Of a stretch of 64,000 bases of DNA, positions 25,147 through 33,509 are shown one piece after another. The notes under the pieces are model-generated. The model was not told where the DNA came from, ran no database searches, and worked only from the letters and a program-made list of their open reading frames with translations. Numbering within the stretch: position 1 is the first letter of the stretch; every line of letters begins with the position of its first letter. This DNA comes from Fretibacterium sp. OH1220_COT-178 (GTDB taxonomy: Bacteria > Synergistota > Synergistia > Synergistales > Aminobacteriaceae). The translations under genes and the position numbers were made by a program. The stretch is taken from the NCBI RefSeq assembly GCF_003860125.1, contig NZ_RQYL01000004.1, positions 1 to 64,000 on the forward strand. Direction: 5' to 3'.

Positions 25147-25632
25147 TCACGCGTCTTCGACCAAAGGTTTGCTGTAGGTGTACTCCGCATCCCAAGGGAA
25201 GAGGATCCAGGTATCCTGAGAAACCTCCATGATAAAGGTATCCACGAAAGGACGTCCCTCGGGTTTGGCGTAGACCGTGGCAAAGTAGGCGTTGGGCAGC
25301 AGGGAACGAACCACCTGGGAGGTCTTGCCGGTATCGACCAGGTCATCGATGATCAGCCAGTCTCTGCCGCCGCTGGGCGATTGGATGTCCTTCAAAATGT
25401 TGGGCTTTCCCTGGGTCCTGAGCGTGTAGCTCGAAATGCAGACCGTGTCCACAAGTTTGATGCTGAGCTCCCGTGCGATGATTGCCGAAGGGATGAGACC
25501 GCCCCTCGCGATCCCCACGATGCGCTCCCACTTCCTTATCCCGTGAAGCCGCGAAGCCAGAATCTTGCAATCCTGATGAATCTTTTCCCAGGATATGGAG
25601 CAGGTCTTGTGATAGCGCTCTTCGGAACCCAT
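25147..25632 (-). CDS. gpt: Xanthine-guanine phosphoribosyltransferase-like (Gpt)
   Basis: Purine salvage: joins xanthine, guanine or hypoxanthine to PRPP. The 161-residue product parallels enterobacterial Gpt over its length: ILASRLHGIRKWERIVGIARGGLIPSAIIARELSI, DTVCISSYT, the PRPP-binding WLIIDDLVDTGKTS, VYAKPEGRPFVDTF and the QDTWILFPWD ending. ATG 25632 has GGAGG eight bases upstream. It converges on arcC with a long shared terminator. The minus-strand leader before it holds two inverted repeats that might be regulatory. Confidence 0.92.
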   Translation of the reverse strand: MGSEERYHKTCSISWEKIHQDCKILASRLHGIRKWERIVGIARGGLIPSAIIARELSIKLVDTVCISSYTLRTQGKPNILKDIQSPSGGRDWLIIDDLVDTGKTSQVVRSLLPNAYFATVYAKPEGRPFVDTFIMEVSQDTWILFPWDAEYTYSKPLVEDA

Positions 25633-25947
25633 AACGATAACCTCCGTCAATGATTTGAAAAATTCCCCTCCATCTTTTGGGGAAAACAACGATCAGGAAA
25701 ATAGCCGTTTGCCCGATGTTTAAGTTCGCTTGTGGAGAGGGACAACCCCCGAAACCTCTCCTGTGAAAGGTGAGGAAAGGCAAGGCATTCCATTTAAAAG
25801 GACACGATGCCGGTTCGAGAAGAAGCATAGCATAAGCCAAGGCTTTTGTGTGCTCCTTTTGTCGTTTTTTGGGTTTGTCCTTTGCTTCCGATTGCGATAA
25901 AATTATGAACAGCAGCTCATTTCGTTTTAAGGAGGGTTTTGGTTCCT
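25633..25947. other. Intergenic region between gpt and the BMP-protein gene
   Basis: About 315 bases without a gene. Minus-strand leader features are the inverted repeat GGAGAGG/CCTCTCC (25734-25761, 14-base loop) and TTCCCC/GGGGAA (25663-25683). The sequence does not match a purine riboswitch that I recognise. The right end contains the promoter and ribosome site of the binding-protein gene. Confidence 0.4.
25875..25903 (+). promoter_or_regulatory. Sigma-70-type promoter of the BMP-protein gene
   Basis: TTGTCC at 25875-25880 and TAAAAT at 25898-25903 have a 17-base spacer. The start codon lies 45 bases further, after AAGGAGG at 25929-25935. Confidence 0.65.
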
Positions 25948-27033
25948 ATGAAAAAGCGAGGCCTGTTCATATTCATGTTGTGCGTTTTTCTGGCAGCGGG
26001 GGCCGCAGTGGCGGCCGAGCCTATCCCCCTTGAAAAAATCAACCCCAGTTACATCTATATCGGGCCGGTCGGAGACGGCGGCTGGACCTATATGCAGGAT
26101 GCCGGGCGCGAGAAGACCGACAAGGACTTCCCCGGCCTGAAAAGCACGATAGTCGAGTCCGTCCCCGAGGGCCCGGCCGTCGTGCCGGTCCTGGAGAAGC
26201 TCGTTCGTCAGGGAAAATCCAAGCTGATCTTTGCCTGTTCTTTCGGATATATGGATTTTGTGATGGATGTCGCCAAAAAGTACCCGGACGTCACCTTCAT
26301 GCACGTCTCCGGCTACAAGCGCGCCGACAACGTGGGAACGTTGTTCGGCCGCATGTATCAGCCCCGCTATCTTTCCGGGCTCGTTGCGGGAAGCATGAGC
26401 AAATCGGGCAACATCGGCTACGTCGCCGCGCACCCCATTCCCGAGGTCATCCGCATGATCAACGCTTTTACCTTGGGCGTCCGCAAGGTCAACCCCAAGG
26501 CTACGGTGAAGGTGATATGGCTGTTCTCCTGGTTCGATCCCGGCAAGGAGAAGGAGGCCGCAAAGGCCTTGATTGACGCCGGATGCGATGTCCTGGGCAT
26601 GCATGCGGACACCGGCGCCGTAGCTCAGGCTTGCGAGGAGGCCAAGGTGTACGTCGTCGGCTACAACAACGACATGAGCAAGTACGCGCCCACGATGCAC
26701 ATCACCGCACCGATCTGGAATTGGGAGAAAATGTTTGCGCCCATCGTACAGCAGGTTGCGGATGGAACCTGGAAGTCCGAGGCGATCTGGGCGGGGATGA
26801 AGGAGGGGGCGGTGGAGCTCGCTCCGTTCGGCCCCGCGGTCCCCGAGGATGTCCGTAAGCAGGTGATGGACGATCAGGAGAAAATCGTAAAAGGGGAGTG
26901 GGACGTTTTCACGGGCCCGATCAAGGATCAGAAGGGCGAGGTTCGGGTCAAAGAGGGCGAGAGCATGTCCGATTCCGATATCTGGAGCATGAACTGGTTT
27001 GTGGAGGGAGTTTCCGGGGAAATTCCGAGGTGA
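25948..27033 (+). CDS. BMP-family ABC substrate-binding protein
   Basis: A 361-residue exported binding protein of the basic-membrane-protein/PnrA family, which usually bind purine nucleosides. A signal peptide (KKRG, hydrophobic core, AAVAA cleavage site near residue 22) leads to YIYIGPVGDGGWTYMQDAGRE, FACSFGYMDFVMDVAKKYPDVTFMHVSGYK, FGRMYQPRYLSGLVAG and NIGYVAAHPIPEVIRMINAF, all characteristic. There is no lipobox cysteine, so it is probably periplasmic. ATG 25948 is 12 bases after AAGGAGG; TTG 25939 is possible. The matching ATPase and permease genes are not in the window. A hairpin follows the stop. Confidence 0.9.
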   Translation: MKKRGLFIFMLCVFLAAGAAVAAEPIPLEKINPSYIYIGPVGDGGWTYMQDAGREKTDKDFPGLKSTIVESVPEGPAVVPVLEKLVRQGKSKLIFACSFGYMDFVMDVAKKYPDVTFMHVSGYKRADNVGTLFGRMYQPRYLSGLVAGSMSKSGNIGYVAAHPIPEVIRMINAFTLGVRKVNPKATVKVIWLFSWFDPGKEKEAAKALIDAGCDVLGMHADTGAVAQACEEAKVYVVGYNNDMSKYAPTMHITAPIWNWEKMFAPIVQQVADGTWKSEAIWAGMKEGAVELAPFGPAVPEDVRKQVMDDQEKIVKGEWDVFTGPIKDQKGEVRVKEGESMSDSDIWSMNWFVEGVSGEIPR

Positions 27034-27042
27034 TTGTGCAAG

Positions 27043-27069
27043 CAAGGGCGCGCCCAAGGCGCGCCCTTG
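27043..27069 (+). terminator. 12-bp hairpin after the BMP-protein gene
   Basis: CAAGGGCGCGCC pairs exactly with GGCGCGCCCTTG around CAA, ten bases after the stop. Lacks a strong T-tract but is the natural end of this single-gene unit. Confidence 0.65.
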
Positions 27070-27099
27070 GCTTATGAATTGCGGGCTATAGCAAAAAGC

Positions 27100-27125
27100 A
27101 AAAAACGGAACCCCGAAGGATTCCG
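27100..27125 (-). terminator. TTCG-tetraloop terminator after rpmB
   Basis: On the minus strand CGGAATCC pairs with GGGTTCCG (one G-U pair) around a TTCG tetraloop, followed by six T and then more T. A textbook intrinsic terminator 14 bases past the rpmB stop. Confidence 0.9.
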
Positions 27126-27139
27126 CCCGTTTTGCCCGC

Positions 27140-27343
27140 TCAGGCGACGCTGGCCGCTCTCCTGACAAATCCGGATTTCAGACACTTCGTGCAGACGCGA
27201 ACCTTGAAGGTCGCTCCGTCGCCCGCGTCGATTCGGACGCTCTGAAGATTGACCAGCCAACGGCGGCGCGTGTGCCGATTCGAGTGGCTGACCGCATTCC
27301 CCGTTACGGGACCGCGCCCGCAGCACTGACAGACCTTTGCCAT
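27140..27343 (-). CDS. rpmB: 50S ribosomal protein L28
   Basis: A 67-residue ribosomal protein. It starts [28 protein letters not shown], the L28 signature, and continues LQSVR...[11 protein letters not shown]. Two cysteine pairs (CQCC, CTKC) make it the zinc-binding (C+) form. GGAGGGG lies before ATG 27343. Single-gene unit with its own terminator. Confidence 0.97.
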   Translation of the reverse strand: MAKVCQCCGRGPVTGNAVSHSNRHTRRRWLVNLQSVRIDAGDGATFKVRVCTKCLKSGFVRRAASVA

Positions 27344-27527
27344 TGCAGTTCCCCTCCGTTTCTGTAACCTCGATCGACAAAGAGGGCTCTGCCCTCTCCC
27401 CGATTGATCGCTGCAGAATTTTGACCTCATGGATTTTACCATAACTTTGCCTGAAACGGGAAATGGACGAGGAATTTCTTGAAAAAATTTTTCGCCCTCT
27501 CCGCCTGTAAAACGGAGAATTTATCCA

Positions 27528-27556
27528 TTTACAGCATGCCGTAAAAGCTCTATCCT
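27528..27556 (+). promoter_or_regulatory. Candidate promoter of xseB
   Basis: TTTACA at 27528-27533 and TATCCT at 27551-27556 with a 17-base spacer, about 75 bases before the xseB start, in an AT-rich gap next to rpmB. Confidence 0.5.
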
Positions 27557-27629
27557 TATCTTGAAAGATCCCCGTACCTGAAGCAGGGGAGTCGTGCCGT
27601 CGTGCGTGATGTGGAGGGAGGAGAGGCCA

Positions 27630-27854
27630 TTGTCCTTCGGCAGAAATCTGGAGCGCCTGGATGAGGTGCTGAAACAGCTGGAGTCCGAACCGATGTCCCT
27701 GGATGAGGCGTTGGATGTTTTTGAACAGGGCGTATCTCTGGTTCGGGAAAATCGAGAGCTTCTGATGCGAGCGGAACAAAGGGTGAAGATCCTGACTCGC
27801 GAGGGGGAGGAGCCCTATGACGGGGCTCAAATCGCGGGTGAAAATGAAAACTAA
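27630..27854 (+). CDS. xseB: Exodeoxyribonuclease VII small subunit
   Basis: A 74-residue protein with the XseB helical hairpin: LERLDEVLKQLESEPMSLDEALDVFEQGVSLVRENRELL followed by a short acidic tail. It would assemble in several copies with XseA to form the single-strand exonuclease. TTG 27630 was chosen because GGAGG lies eight bases upstream; an upstream in-frame ATG would place the ribosome site inside the gene. xseA, usually adjacent, is not in the window. Confidence 0.88.
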   Translation: MSFGRNLERLDEVLKQLESEPMSLDEALDVFEQGVSLVRENRELLMRAEQRVKILTREGEEPYDGAQIAGENEN

Positions 27855-27874
27855 AGATTGAAAACTAGACTTTT

Positions 27875-27905
27875 TTGAGCGTTTTTCTACGTTCTGTGCT
27901 ATGCT
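27875..27905 (+). promoter_or_regulatory. Candidate promoter of gdhA
   Basis: TTGAGC at 27875-27880 and an extended -10, TGCTATGCT, with its hexamer at 27900-27905. The spacer is long (19), which an extended -10 can tolerate. About 100 bases before the gdhA start. Confidence 0.45.
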
Positions 27906-28006
27906 TTAGCCACTTATGCAGGAATGTCTGGACAGGATGCTTTGTGCGATCGCTCGGGTGTTCTTTTGCAGTTCCTTTGCGACAAAATTGTGTGGAGGTG
28001 TCTGTA

Positions 28007-29284
28007 ATGTCTGCAACGAGAAGGACGGCTACTAATGTGTTGCTGGATACCGCGCTGAAAAATTTTTATGGTGCGGCGGAGGAGATGGGCCTCAAAGATA
28101 AGCTGATTTCCATTTTAAGCCACTCCGAGCGCAGGCTTGAGGTCTCCGTTCCGGTCGAGATGGACGACGGTTCCGTTCAGGTGTTCAAGGGGTACAGGGT
28201 TCAACATTCCACGGCGCTTGGCCCGGCCAAGGGCGGAATTCGCTTCCATCCCGACGTTGACGCAGATGAATGCGAGGCGCTGGCTATGCTGATGACCTGG
28301 AAGTGCTCTTTGGCGGGCATTCCCTATGGCGGTGGCAAAGGAGGGATCAGCTGCGACCCTCTGGTCCTCTCCGTGAAGGAGAAGGAGCGTATGTCTCGGG
28401 CTTTTGCGGCTCGGATCGCTCCGATCGTGGGCACCTGGCAGGATGTTCCGGCCCCGGATGTCAACACCGGCGGTCAGGAAATGGTCTGGTTTATGGACAC
28501 GATCGGCAAGATGCGTGGGCAGGTCGAGCCCGGTATCTTTACCGGCAAGCCGATTTTGTATTGGGGCTCGAAGGGGCGCAATGAGGCTACAGGGCGTGGA
28601 GTCGCCACCTGTGGACTGGAATTGATGAAGGTCCTGGGCAAGAATCCCGAGGATATGCGAGTGTCCATTCAGGGCTTCGGCAACGTCGGTAGCTATACGG
28701 CGAAGACGCTTGCGGATGCGGGCGCAAAAGTTGTTGCCATCAGTGATATCACGGGAACCTATTATTCTCCCAAGGGCATCGATCTCAAGAAGGCCTTCGC
28801 ACAGATTCAGTCCCATCCCAAGAAGCTGCTGGAGGGTTTTACCTGCGAGGGCTGCGAGAAACTGGGAATCTCGGATGTTCTTTTCGTGGATTGCGACTTC
28901 CTGTTCCCCTGCGCGCTCGATGGCGTTCTGAACGACAAGACGGCGGACAAGGTGAAGGCCAAGTACGTGGTCGAGGGAGCCAATGGCCCTGTAACGCCCG
29001 ATGGCGACAAAATCCTTGCGGACAAGGGCGTGATGCTCGTCCCTGACTTTCTGGCAAATTCCGGCGGCGTTATCGGCTCCTATTTCGAGTGGGCGCAGAA
29101 CCTGCAGGGGTTCTTCTGGACGGAGGAGGAGTACAACAACCGCTTGATCCACATCATGAAGGGCAACTTCAAGCGAGTCTGGGACTATGCACAGGCCAAG
29201 AACGTCAAGATGCGTCGTGCCGCTTTTATGACCGCCATTCAGCGGGTGGCCGACGTGGAAGAGTTGCGCGGCATTTTCCTGTAG
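28007..29284 (+). CDS. gdhA: Glutamate dehydrogenase
   Basis: Oxidative deamination of glutamate to 2-oxoglutarate (or the reverse), central to amino-acid fermentation. The 425-residue product has the substrate-site KGYRVQHSTALGPAKGGIRFHPDV, the catalytic-lysine loop PYGGGKGGISCDP, APDVNTGGQEM, the Rossmann SIQGFGNVGSYTAKTLADAGAKVVAISD and VVEGANGPVTPDGD. This is the GDH-1 hexameric type; the Asp after the Rossmann strand (VVAISD) suggests NAD use, as inference. GGAGGTG lies eight bases before ATG 28007. An M20 peptidase follows after 27 bases and is probably co-transcribed. Confidence 0.97.
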   Translation: MSATRRTATNVLLDTALKNFYGAAEEMGLKDKLISILSHSERRLEVSVPVEMDDGSVQVFKGYRVQHSTALGPAKGGIRFHPDVDADECEALAMLMTWKCSLAGIPYGGGKGGISCDPLVLSVKEKERMSRAFAARIAPIVGTWQDVPAPDVNTGGQEMVWFMDTIGKMRGQVEPGIFTGKPILYWGSKGRNEATGRGVATCGLELMKVLGKNPEDMRVSIQGFGNVGSYTAKTLADAGAKVVAISDITGTYYSPKGIDLKKAFAQIQSHPKKLLEGFTCEGCEKLGISDVLFVDCDFLFPCALDGVLNDKTADKVKAKYVVEGANGPVTPDGDKILADKGVMLVPDFLANSGGVIGSYFEWAQNLQGFFWTEEEYNNRLIHIMKGNFKRVWDYAQAKNVKMRRAAFMTAIQRVADVEELRGIFL

Positions 29285-29311
29285 GGTCGGGCTGTAGGAG
29301 GGTAGGGCACG

Positions 29312-30535
29312 TTGAAAGGTAAAGTGTGGGCGGAGGTCGAACGTTTTCGGGACGATATGGTCGAGGCCCTCGGTCGTATTTGTCGGATTCCCGCCGTCTC
29401 TCCTCATAATGGGGGAGCGGGCGAGGAGGAAAAGGCCAGAGAGATCGAAAGGCTCGTCAAGGAGCTGGGACTTGGAGAGGTGCGCTGGCACCGGGTCGAG
29501 GACGATAAGTCCCCGACGGGCAATCGACCTTCCCTGTTTCTGGAGGTCCCCGGAAAACGGCGGCGTCGCCTCTGTATTCTGACTCACACCGATATCGTTC
29601 CGGAAGGGGACCGTTCCCTCTGGACGCTTGATCCCTACCAACCCGAGCTACGGGATTCACGTCTCTATGGCCGAGGGGTCAGCGACAACGGCATGACGCT
29701 CATTGCCTCGATCTATGCGCTCAAGGCACTTGCCGAAGCCGGAGTCAGCCCCGAGTTCTCCGTTTGCCTGGTGTTTGCGGCGGACGAGGAGATGGGGAGC
29801 AATTTTGGCCTCAAGCCCCTTCTTGATCGCGGACTCTTCCGGGAGGACGACCTCGTGATCGCGCCGGACGGCGGCAACGATGCAGGCGATTTCGTCGAGG
29901 TTTCCGAGAAGGCCAACCTGAAGCTTGCTTTTACGGTCACGGGACGTCAGGCTCATGCCAGTCTGCCCCATACGGGACTGAACGCCTGCAGGGCGGCAAA
30001 TATCCTGGCCGTCGAGGTGGACGAGGCGCTGCACAAGGCATTTCCGGACGAGGATCCGCTCTTCGATCCGCCCGTCTCGACCTTCGAGCCGACCCGCCGC
30101 TTTGCCAACGTCCCCAACACGAACACGGTGCCCGGCAAGGAGCGCTTTGAGTTCGACTGTCGCGTTCTTCCCTCCGTCTCGCTGGACAAGGTGCTGGAGG
30201 TCGTGGAGCGGGTGCGAAAAGACGTAGAGATGCAGACCGGCGCGTCGATCGAGCTGAAAGTGGGACGAAGCGATGCGGCCCCCCCCACGTCGCCGGACAG
30301 CGACATCGTAAAACTGCTCTGCGGCAGCATTCGAGAGGTCCTCGGAATCGAGCCTAAGCTTGGGGGAATCGGAGGCGGTACCTTCGCTGCTCTCTTCCGC
30401 AGAAAAGGCATACCTGCGGTCGTGTGGCAACAGGAATGCGCCGGGGTCGCCCATCAACCGGACGAATATACGGAGATCGAGTACCTCGTCAACAATGCGA
30501 AGATCTTCGCGATGATGATGATGGGCGGAGCCTGA
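29312..30535 (+). CDS. M20-family metallopeptidase / deacylase
   Basis: A 407-residue di-zinc enzyme of the ArgE/DapE/CPG2 group. Metal and catalytic residues are visible: LTHTDIVPEGD (HxD), GRGVSDNGM (bridging Asp), FAADEEMGS (catalytic and metal Glu), APDGG, and the C-terminal CAGVAHQPDEY histidine. The middle dimerisation domain includes GRQAHASLPHTG. Substrate unclear: it could release amino acids from N-acyl or dipeptide forms. TTG 29312 has GGAGGG nine bases upstream. Placement 27 bases after gdhA suggests a shared role in amino-acid use. Confidence 0.88.
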   Translation: MKGKVWAEVERFRDDMVEALGRICRIPAVSPHNGGAGEEEKAREIERLVKELGLGEVRWHRVEDDKSPTGNRPSLFLEVPGKRRRRLCILTHTDIVPEGDRSLWTLDPYQPELRDSRLYGRGVSDNGMTLIASIYALKALAEAGVSPEFSVCLVFAADEEMGSNFGLKPLLDRGLFREDDLVIAPDGGNDAGDFVEVSEKANLKLAFTVTGRQAHASLPHTGLNACRAANILAVEVDEALHKAFPDEDPLFDPPVSTFEPTRRFANVPNTNTVPGKERFEFDCRVLPSVSLDKVLEVVERVRKDVEMQTGASIELKVGRSDAAPPTSPDSDIVKLLCGSIREVLGIEPKLGGIGGGTFAALFRRKGIPAVVWQQECAGVAHQPDEYTEIEYLVNNAKIFAMMMMGGA

Positions 30536-30573
30536 CTCTCCGAGGCCCGGAAAATAAAAAACACTCAACATTC

Positions 30574-30601
30574 AAGGGGGCCGAAGATCAAGGGCCCCCT
30601 T
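30574..30601. terminator. Hairpin between M20 peptidase and ABC binding-protein genes
   Basis: AAGGGGGCC pairs with GGCCCCCTT around a ten-base loop. Lies between convergent stops (30535 and 30639). On the minus strand it is followed after about ten bases by TTTTTTATTTT. Likely bidirectional. Confidence 0.75.
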
Positions 30602-30638
30602 CTTCAAATAGAAGAGTAGAGTCTCGAGCTCCGCTGAG

Positions 30639-31691
30639 TTATTGTGCGTGTCTCATGAGCGCGTTGTATTGTTCGTCGTTCAGGTCTATGGAATAGAACA
30701 GTTTGTAGAAGTCTTTGATCTCTCGTGCCGGATCGGACGTGTATCGGTCGGGGTGGAGCAGGCGTCCCAGCCACTGAATGCCCATCAGGCGATTGACCGA
30801 TGGAGGATTGGAGACAAAACTGTAGGGGGCGGAGGGAATTTTATATACGCGTCCCTTCTTGACCGCCTGGACCTCGCTCCATATCGCGTCCGTCGTGATC
30901 ATCTCGTACAACGCGTCGGAATCGGCGAGGACGACCTCGGGGTTCCAGGATAAGACCTGTTCCATGGACACCGTACTGCCGCTTCCCCTGGAGTTCGGTT
31001 CGACATCCGCCACGTTGACCGCGCCGACCTTTTCCAGGACCTCTGCGTGGAACGAGCCGCGGGCGTTGGTGTTCAGCCCCGTCTTGCCGGAGGCCCAGTA
31101 GACGCGGACCCGCTCGGCGTCCTTCAATTCCTTCCGCACGGAGGCCGCATGATCGAGACGCTTGCGGCAATAGGCGCCGAGCGTCTCTGCGCGCTCGGTA
31201 TCGCCGGTCAGGGTTCCCAGCAGGGCGTAGGCCTCGGGCAAGGTATCGAGCGTTGCCCGCACGAAGGCCACGGGCATGTTTAATTGCCTTTGCAGGCCGT
31301 CCATGTCCTCTCGAATGGTCTTCTTGGCCTCGCCGACGTCGACGACGACCTCCGGGCCGGCGGCGATGAGCGCCTCCATGTTGAGATTTGCGTTCTTGCC
31401 GTAAAACTGGCCAAATTTAGGAAGGCCCCAGTAGCGCTCGTTGATGTAAAGACGAGCCTCCTCGGAGAAGTCCGCCGCGATGCCGGCCAGCTTATCCGGG
31501 CAGAGGGTGTAGAGAAAAATCTGCGCCAGAGGTCCCGAAGGAGCTACTTTTTGGACCGTCTGCGGAACCGGGACCGTCCGCCCGGCCGAATCGGTGAAGC
31601 TGCGCGCCGTCTCCGAGGCCGAGCAAGGCACCGAGCCGATGAGAAGCGCGATCATCGACAAAAGGAACAAACGCCGTAAAGCCTTTCTCAT
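30639..31691 (-). CDS. ABC substrate-binding protein, FecB/TroA-like (metal, oxyanion or cobalamin class)
   Basis: A 350-residue exported binding protein. A signal peptide (RKALRR, hydrophobic core, cleavage near CSA) is followed by the two-lobed helical-backbone fold: FTDSAGRTVPVPQTVQKVAPSGPLAQ at the start and MEQVLSWNPEVVLADS near the C-lobe. This class II type binds iron complexes, B12, or molybdate/tungstate (MolA). ATG 31691 has AAAGGAG upstream. It is the last gene of a five-gene minus-strand operon, 34 bases after the ATPase gene. The operon's ModE-like first gene favours an oxyanion substrate, but iron or B12 cannot be excluded. Confidence 0.82.
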   Translation of the reverse strand: MRKALRRLFLLSMIALLIGSVPCSASETARSFTDSAGRTVPVPQTVQKVAPSGPLAQIFLYTLCPDKLAGIAADFSEEARLYINERYWGLPKFGQFYGKNANLNMEALIAAGPEVVVDVGEAKKTIREDMDGLQRQLNMPVAFVRATLDTLPEAYALLGTLTGDTERAETLGAYCRKRLDHAASVRKELKDAERVRVYWASGKTGLNTNARGSFHAEVLEKVGAVNVADVEPNSRGSGSTVSMEQVLSWNPEVVLADSDALYEMITTDAIWSEVQAVKKGRVYKIPSAPYSFVSNPPSVNRLMGIQWLGRLLHPDRYTSDPAREIKDFYKLFYSIDLNDEQYNALMRHAQ

Positions 31692-31725
31692 GATGAATCT
31701 CTCCTTTCGATCGTGCGATCCTTCC

Positions 31726-32508
31726 TCAGGAATGCCCTCGTTTTGGGGTGCAGACGACCCCCGTCTTCAAGCGATGAAGCTCCAGCGGGACACCGTACAT
31801 TCGTTCCAGGATTTCTCGATCCAGGACCTCCTCGGGCAGCCCCATCCGCTCCGTCCGTCCGTCGAGCAGAACCAGAGCCGAATCGGCGAAGGCGAAGGTC
31901 TGGTCTGGGTTGTGAGTCGAAACGAGGATGAGGAACCCCTGGCCCGCCAGGTGACGGGCACAGTGCCATATCCGGATCTGATTGCCGTAATCGAGGCTCG
32001 AACAGGGCTCGTCCATCACCAGAATTTGCGCATTTTGGGCCAGGGCTCTGGCGATCAGAACCAATTGCAGCTCACCGCCGGAGAGGCGATGGCAGAGACG
32101 GTTCGCCAGGTGGGAGACTCCAACGGTATTCATGGCCTCCTCCGCCCGTCGTCTTTCCCGTCGGCCAGGGACGGAAAGGCAGCTCAGGCCGGGGGTGGTT
32201 CCCATCAGTACCGCCTCGAAGGCCGTGAGAGGAAGGGCCGCGGGACGTCCCTGGGGAATATAGGCGAAGGCACGGGCCCGTTCGCGGATACTGAGGCTTT
32301 TCAGATCCGCTCCCCCCACCTGTATCTTCCCGGCGGAGTAGGGGAGCAGGCCGAGAATACAGCGAAACAGGGTGCTTTTTCCTGCCCCGTTTCGCCCCAG
32401 GACGGCCAGCAGCGTCCCTGCCTCGACCGAGAAGGAGACGCCACGGAGGACGCGGCGCGTTCCGTAGTCCGCATGGAGGTTGCAGACGCCAAGATGCCGT
32501 TCCGTCAT
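31726..32508 (-). CDS. ABC transporter ATP-binding protein (FecE/BtuD type)
   Basis: A 260-residue ATPase. Walker A is GRNGAGKST, the Q-loop IPQG, the signature LSGGELQLVLIARAL, Walker B ILVMDEPCSSLD and the switch histidine STHNPDQ. Its C-terminal part (GLPEEVLDREILERMYGVPLELH) is typical of the iron/B12/Mol-type importers. The ATG overlaps the TGA of the permease gene by four bases, so translation is coupled. AGGAG lies nine bases upstream. Confidence 0.93.
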   Translation of the reverse strand: MTERHLGVCNLHADYGTRRVLRGVSFSVEAGTLLAVLGRNGAGKSTLFRCILGLLPYSAGKIQVGGADLKSLSIRERARAFAYIPQGRPAALPLTAFEAVLMGTTPGLSCLSVPGRRERRRAEEAMNTVGVSHLANRLCHRLSGGELQLVLIARALAQNAQILVMDEPCSSLDYGNQIRIWHCARHLAGQGFLILVSTHNPDQTFAFADSALVLLDGRTERMGLPEEVLDREILERMYGVPLELHRLKTGVVCTPKRGHS

Positions 32509-33509
32509 CTCGAGCGCTCCTGTCGAAGGATCAAGTAAAGAAAAAAAGGTGCTCCCGCAAAGGCGGTAAGAATCCCAATGGGCACCTCGCTCGTCGCCAT
32601 CATCCTGGAAAAGTCGTCGGCTATGGGCAAAAACGCGCCTCCCAGCAAAATGGAAGCCGGAATGCTGCGCCGACAATCGCTTCCGATGAGGGAGCGTGCG
32701 AGATGCGGGACGACCAGTCCCACCCATCCGATCATTCCGCTGACCGAGACGCAGGCCGCCGTCACGAAGGTCGCGCAGACTATGGCCGTGCAGCGCACAC
32801 GATGCACGTGAACCCCCATCGTCTGTGCCTCTTCGTCGCCGACCGACAGCACGTTGATGCGCCATCTCAAAAGGAGCAGGCAGAGCATTCCCAGGAGGAT
32901 CGGCGGAGCCGCGAAAGAAAGGTCCTGAGATCGGATGGAGGCCAGGGAGCCCATGAGCCAGTAGGTGATGACGGGAAGGGTATTGGCGGGATCCGCTACA
33001 AGCTTGAGAAAGGACACTCCTGCAGTGCAGAGGGAGCCGACCATGATGCCCGAGAGCAGAAGTCCCAAGACGGGGTTGCCGCGCACCCGAGAGGCGATCA
33101 GGACGACGAGTCCTACGGCAAGCAGCCCGGACAAGAAAGCGCAGACCGAAACCGCCAGGTAGCCGAGTTCCAGATAGAGTCCCAGAGCGGCGCCAAGCCC
33201 CGCACCGGCCGAGGCTCCGAGGAGATCGGGGGAGACCAGCGGATTTTGAAATACGCTCTGGTAGACCGCTCCGGAGCATGAAAGCCCTGCACCGATCAGG
33301 ATTCCCATGAGAACGCGCGGCAACCGCACTCCATAGAGTACCGTCTCCACCTGAGAAGCCCAGTCGGGCGTCAGAGGGAGCAGGGGCGCCGACAAGACGC
33401 GCACGACGGTGCCCGGAGCGATGAAATACCGGCCAAGGCCGAGGGAGATGACGGTCGAGGCCATAAACAATCCCGTCAAGAGAAGGAAACGACCTTTGGT
33501 GGATTTCAT
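32505..33509 (-). CDS. ABC transporter permease (FecCD/BtuC family)
   Basis: A 334-residue membrane protein with ten predicted helices, as for BtuC-type permeases. Motifs: VRLPRVLMGILIGAGLSCSGAVYQSVFQNPLVSPDLLGASAGAGLG (family hallmark), ANTLPVITYWLMGSL and GMIGWVGLVVPHLARSL, the coupling-loop region for the ATPase. It overlaps both neighbours by four bases (ATGA), so NTPase, permease and ATPase are translated as a coupled set. ATG 33509 has GGGGGGA six bases upstream. Confidence 0.93.
   Translation of the reverse strand: MKSTKGRFLLLTGLFMASTVISLGLGRYFIAPGTVVRVLSAPLLPLTPDWASQVETVLYGVRLPRVLMGILIGAGLSCSGAVYQSVFQNPLVSPDLLGASAGAGLGAALGLYLELGYLAVSVCAFLSGLLAVGLVVLIASRVRGNPVLGLLLSGIMVGSLCTAGVSFLKLVADPANTLPVITYWLMGSLASIRSQDLSFAAPPILLGMLCLLLLRWRINVLSVGDEEAQTMGVHVHRVRCTAIVCATFVTAACVSVSGMIGWVGLVVPHLARSLIGSDCRRSIPASILLGGAFLPIADDFSRMMATSEVPIGILTAFAGAPFFLYLILRQERSR

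Noticed and set aside
30760-30790. GCCACTG string resembling a B12-riboswitch box
   Set aside because: It lies inside the coding sequence of the ABC binding protein and lacks the surrounding riboswitch structure.
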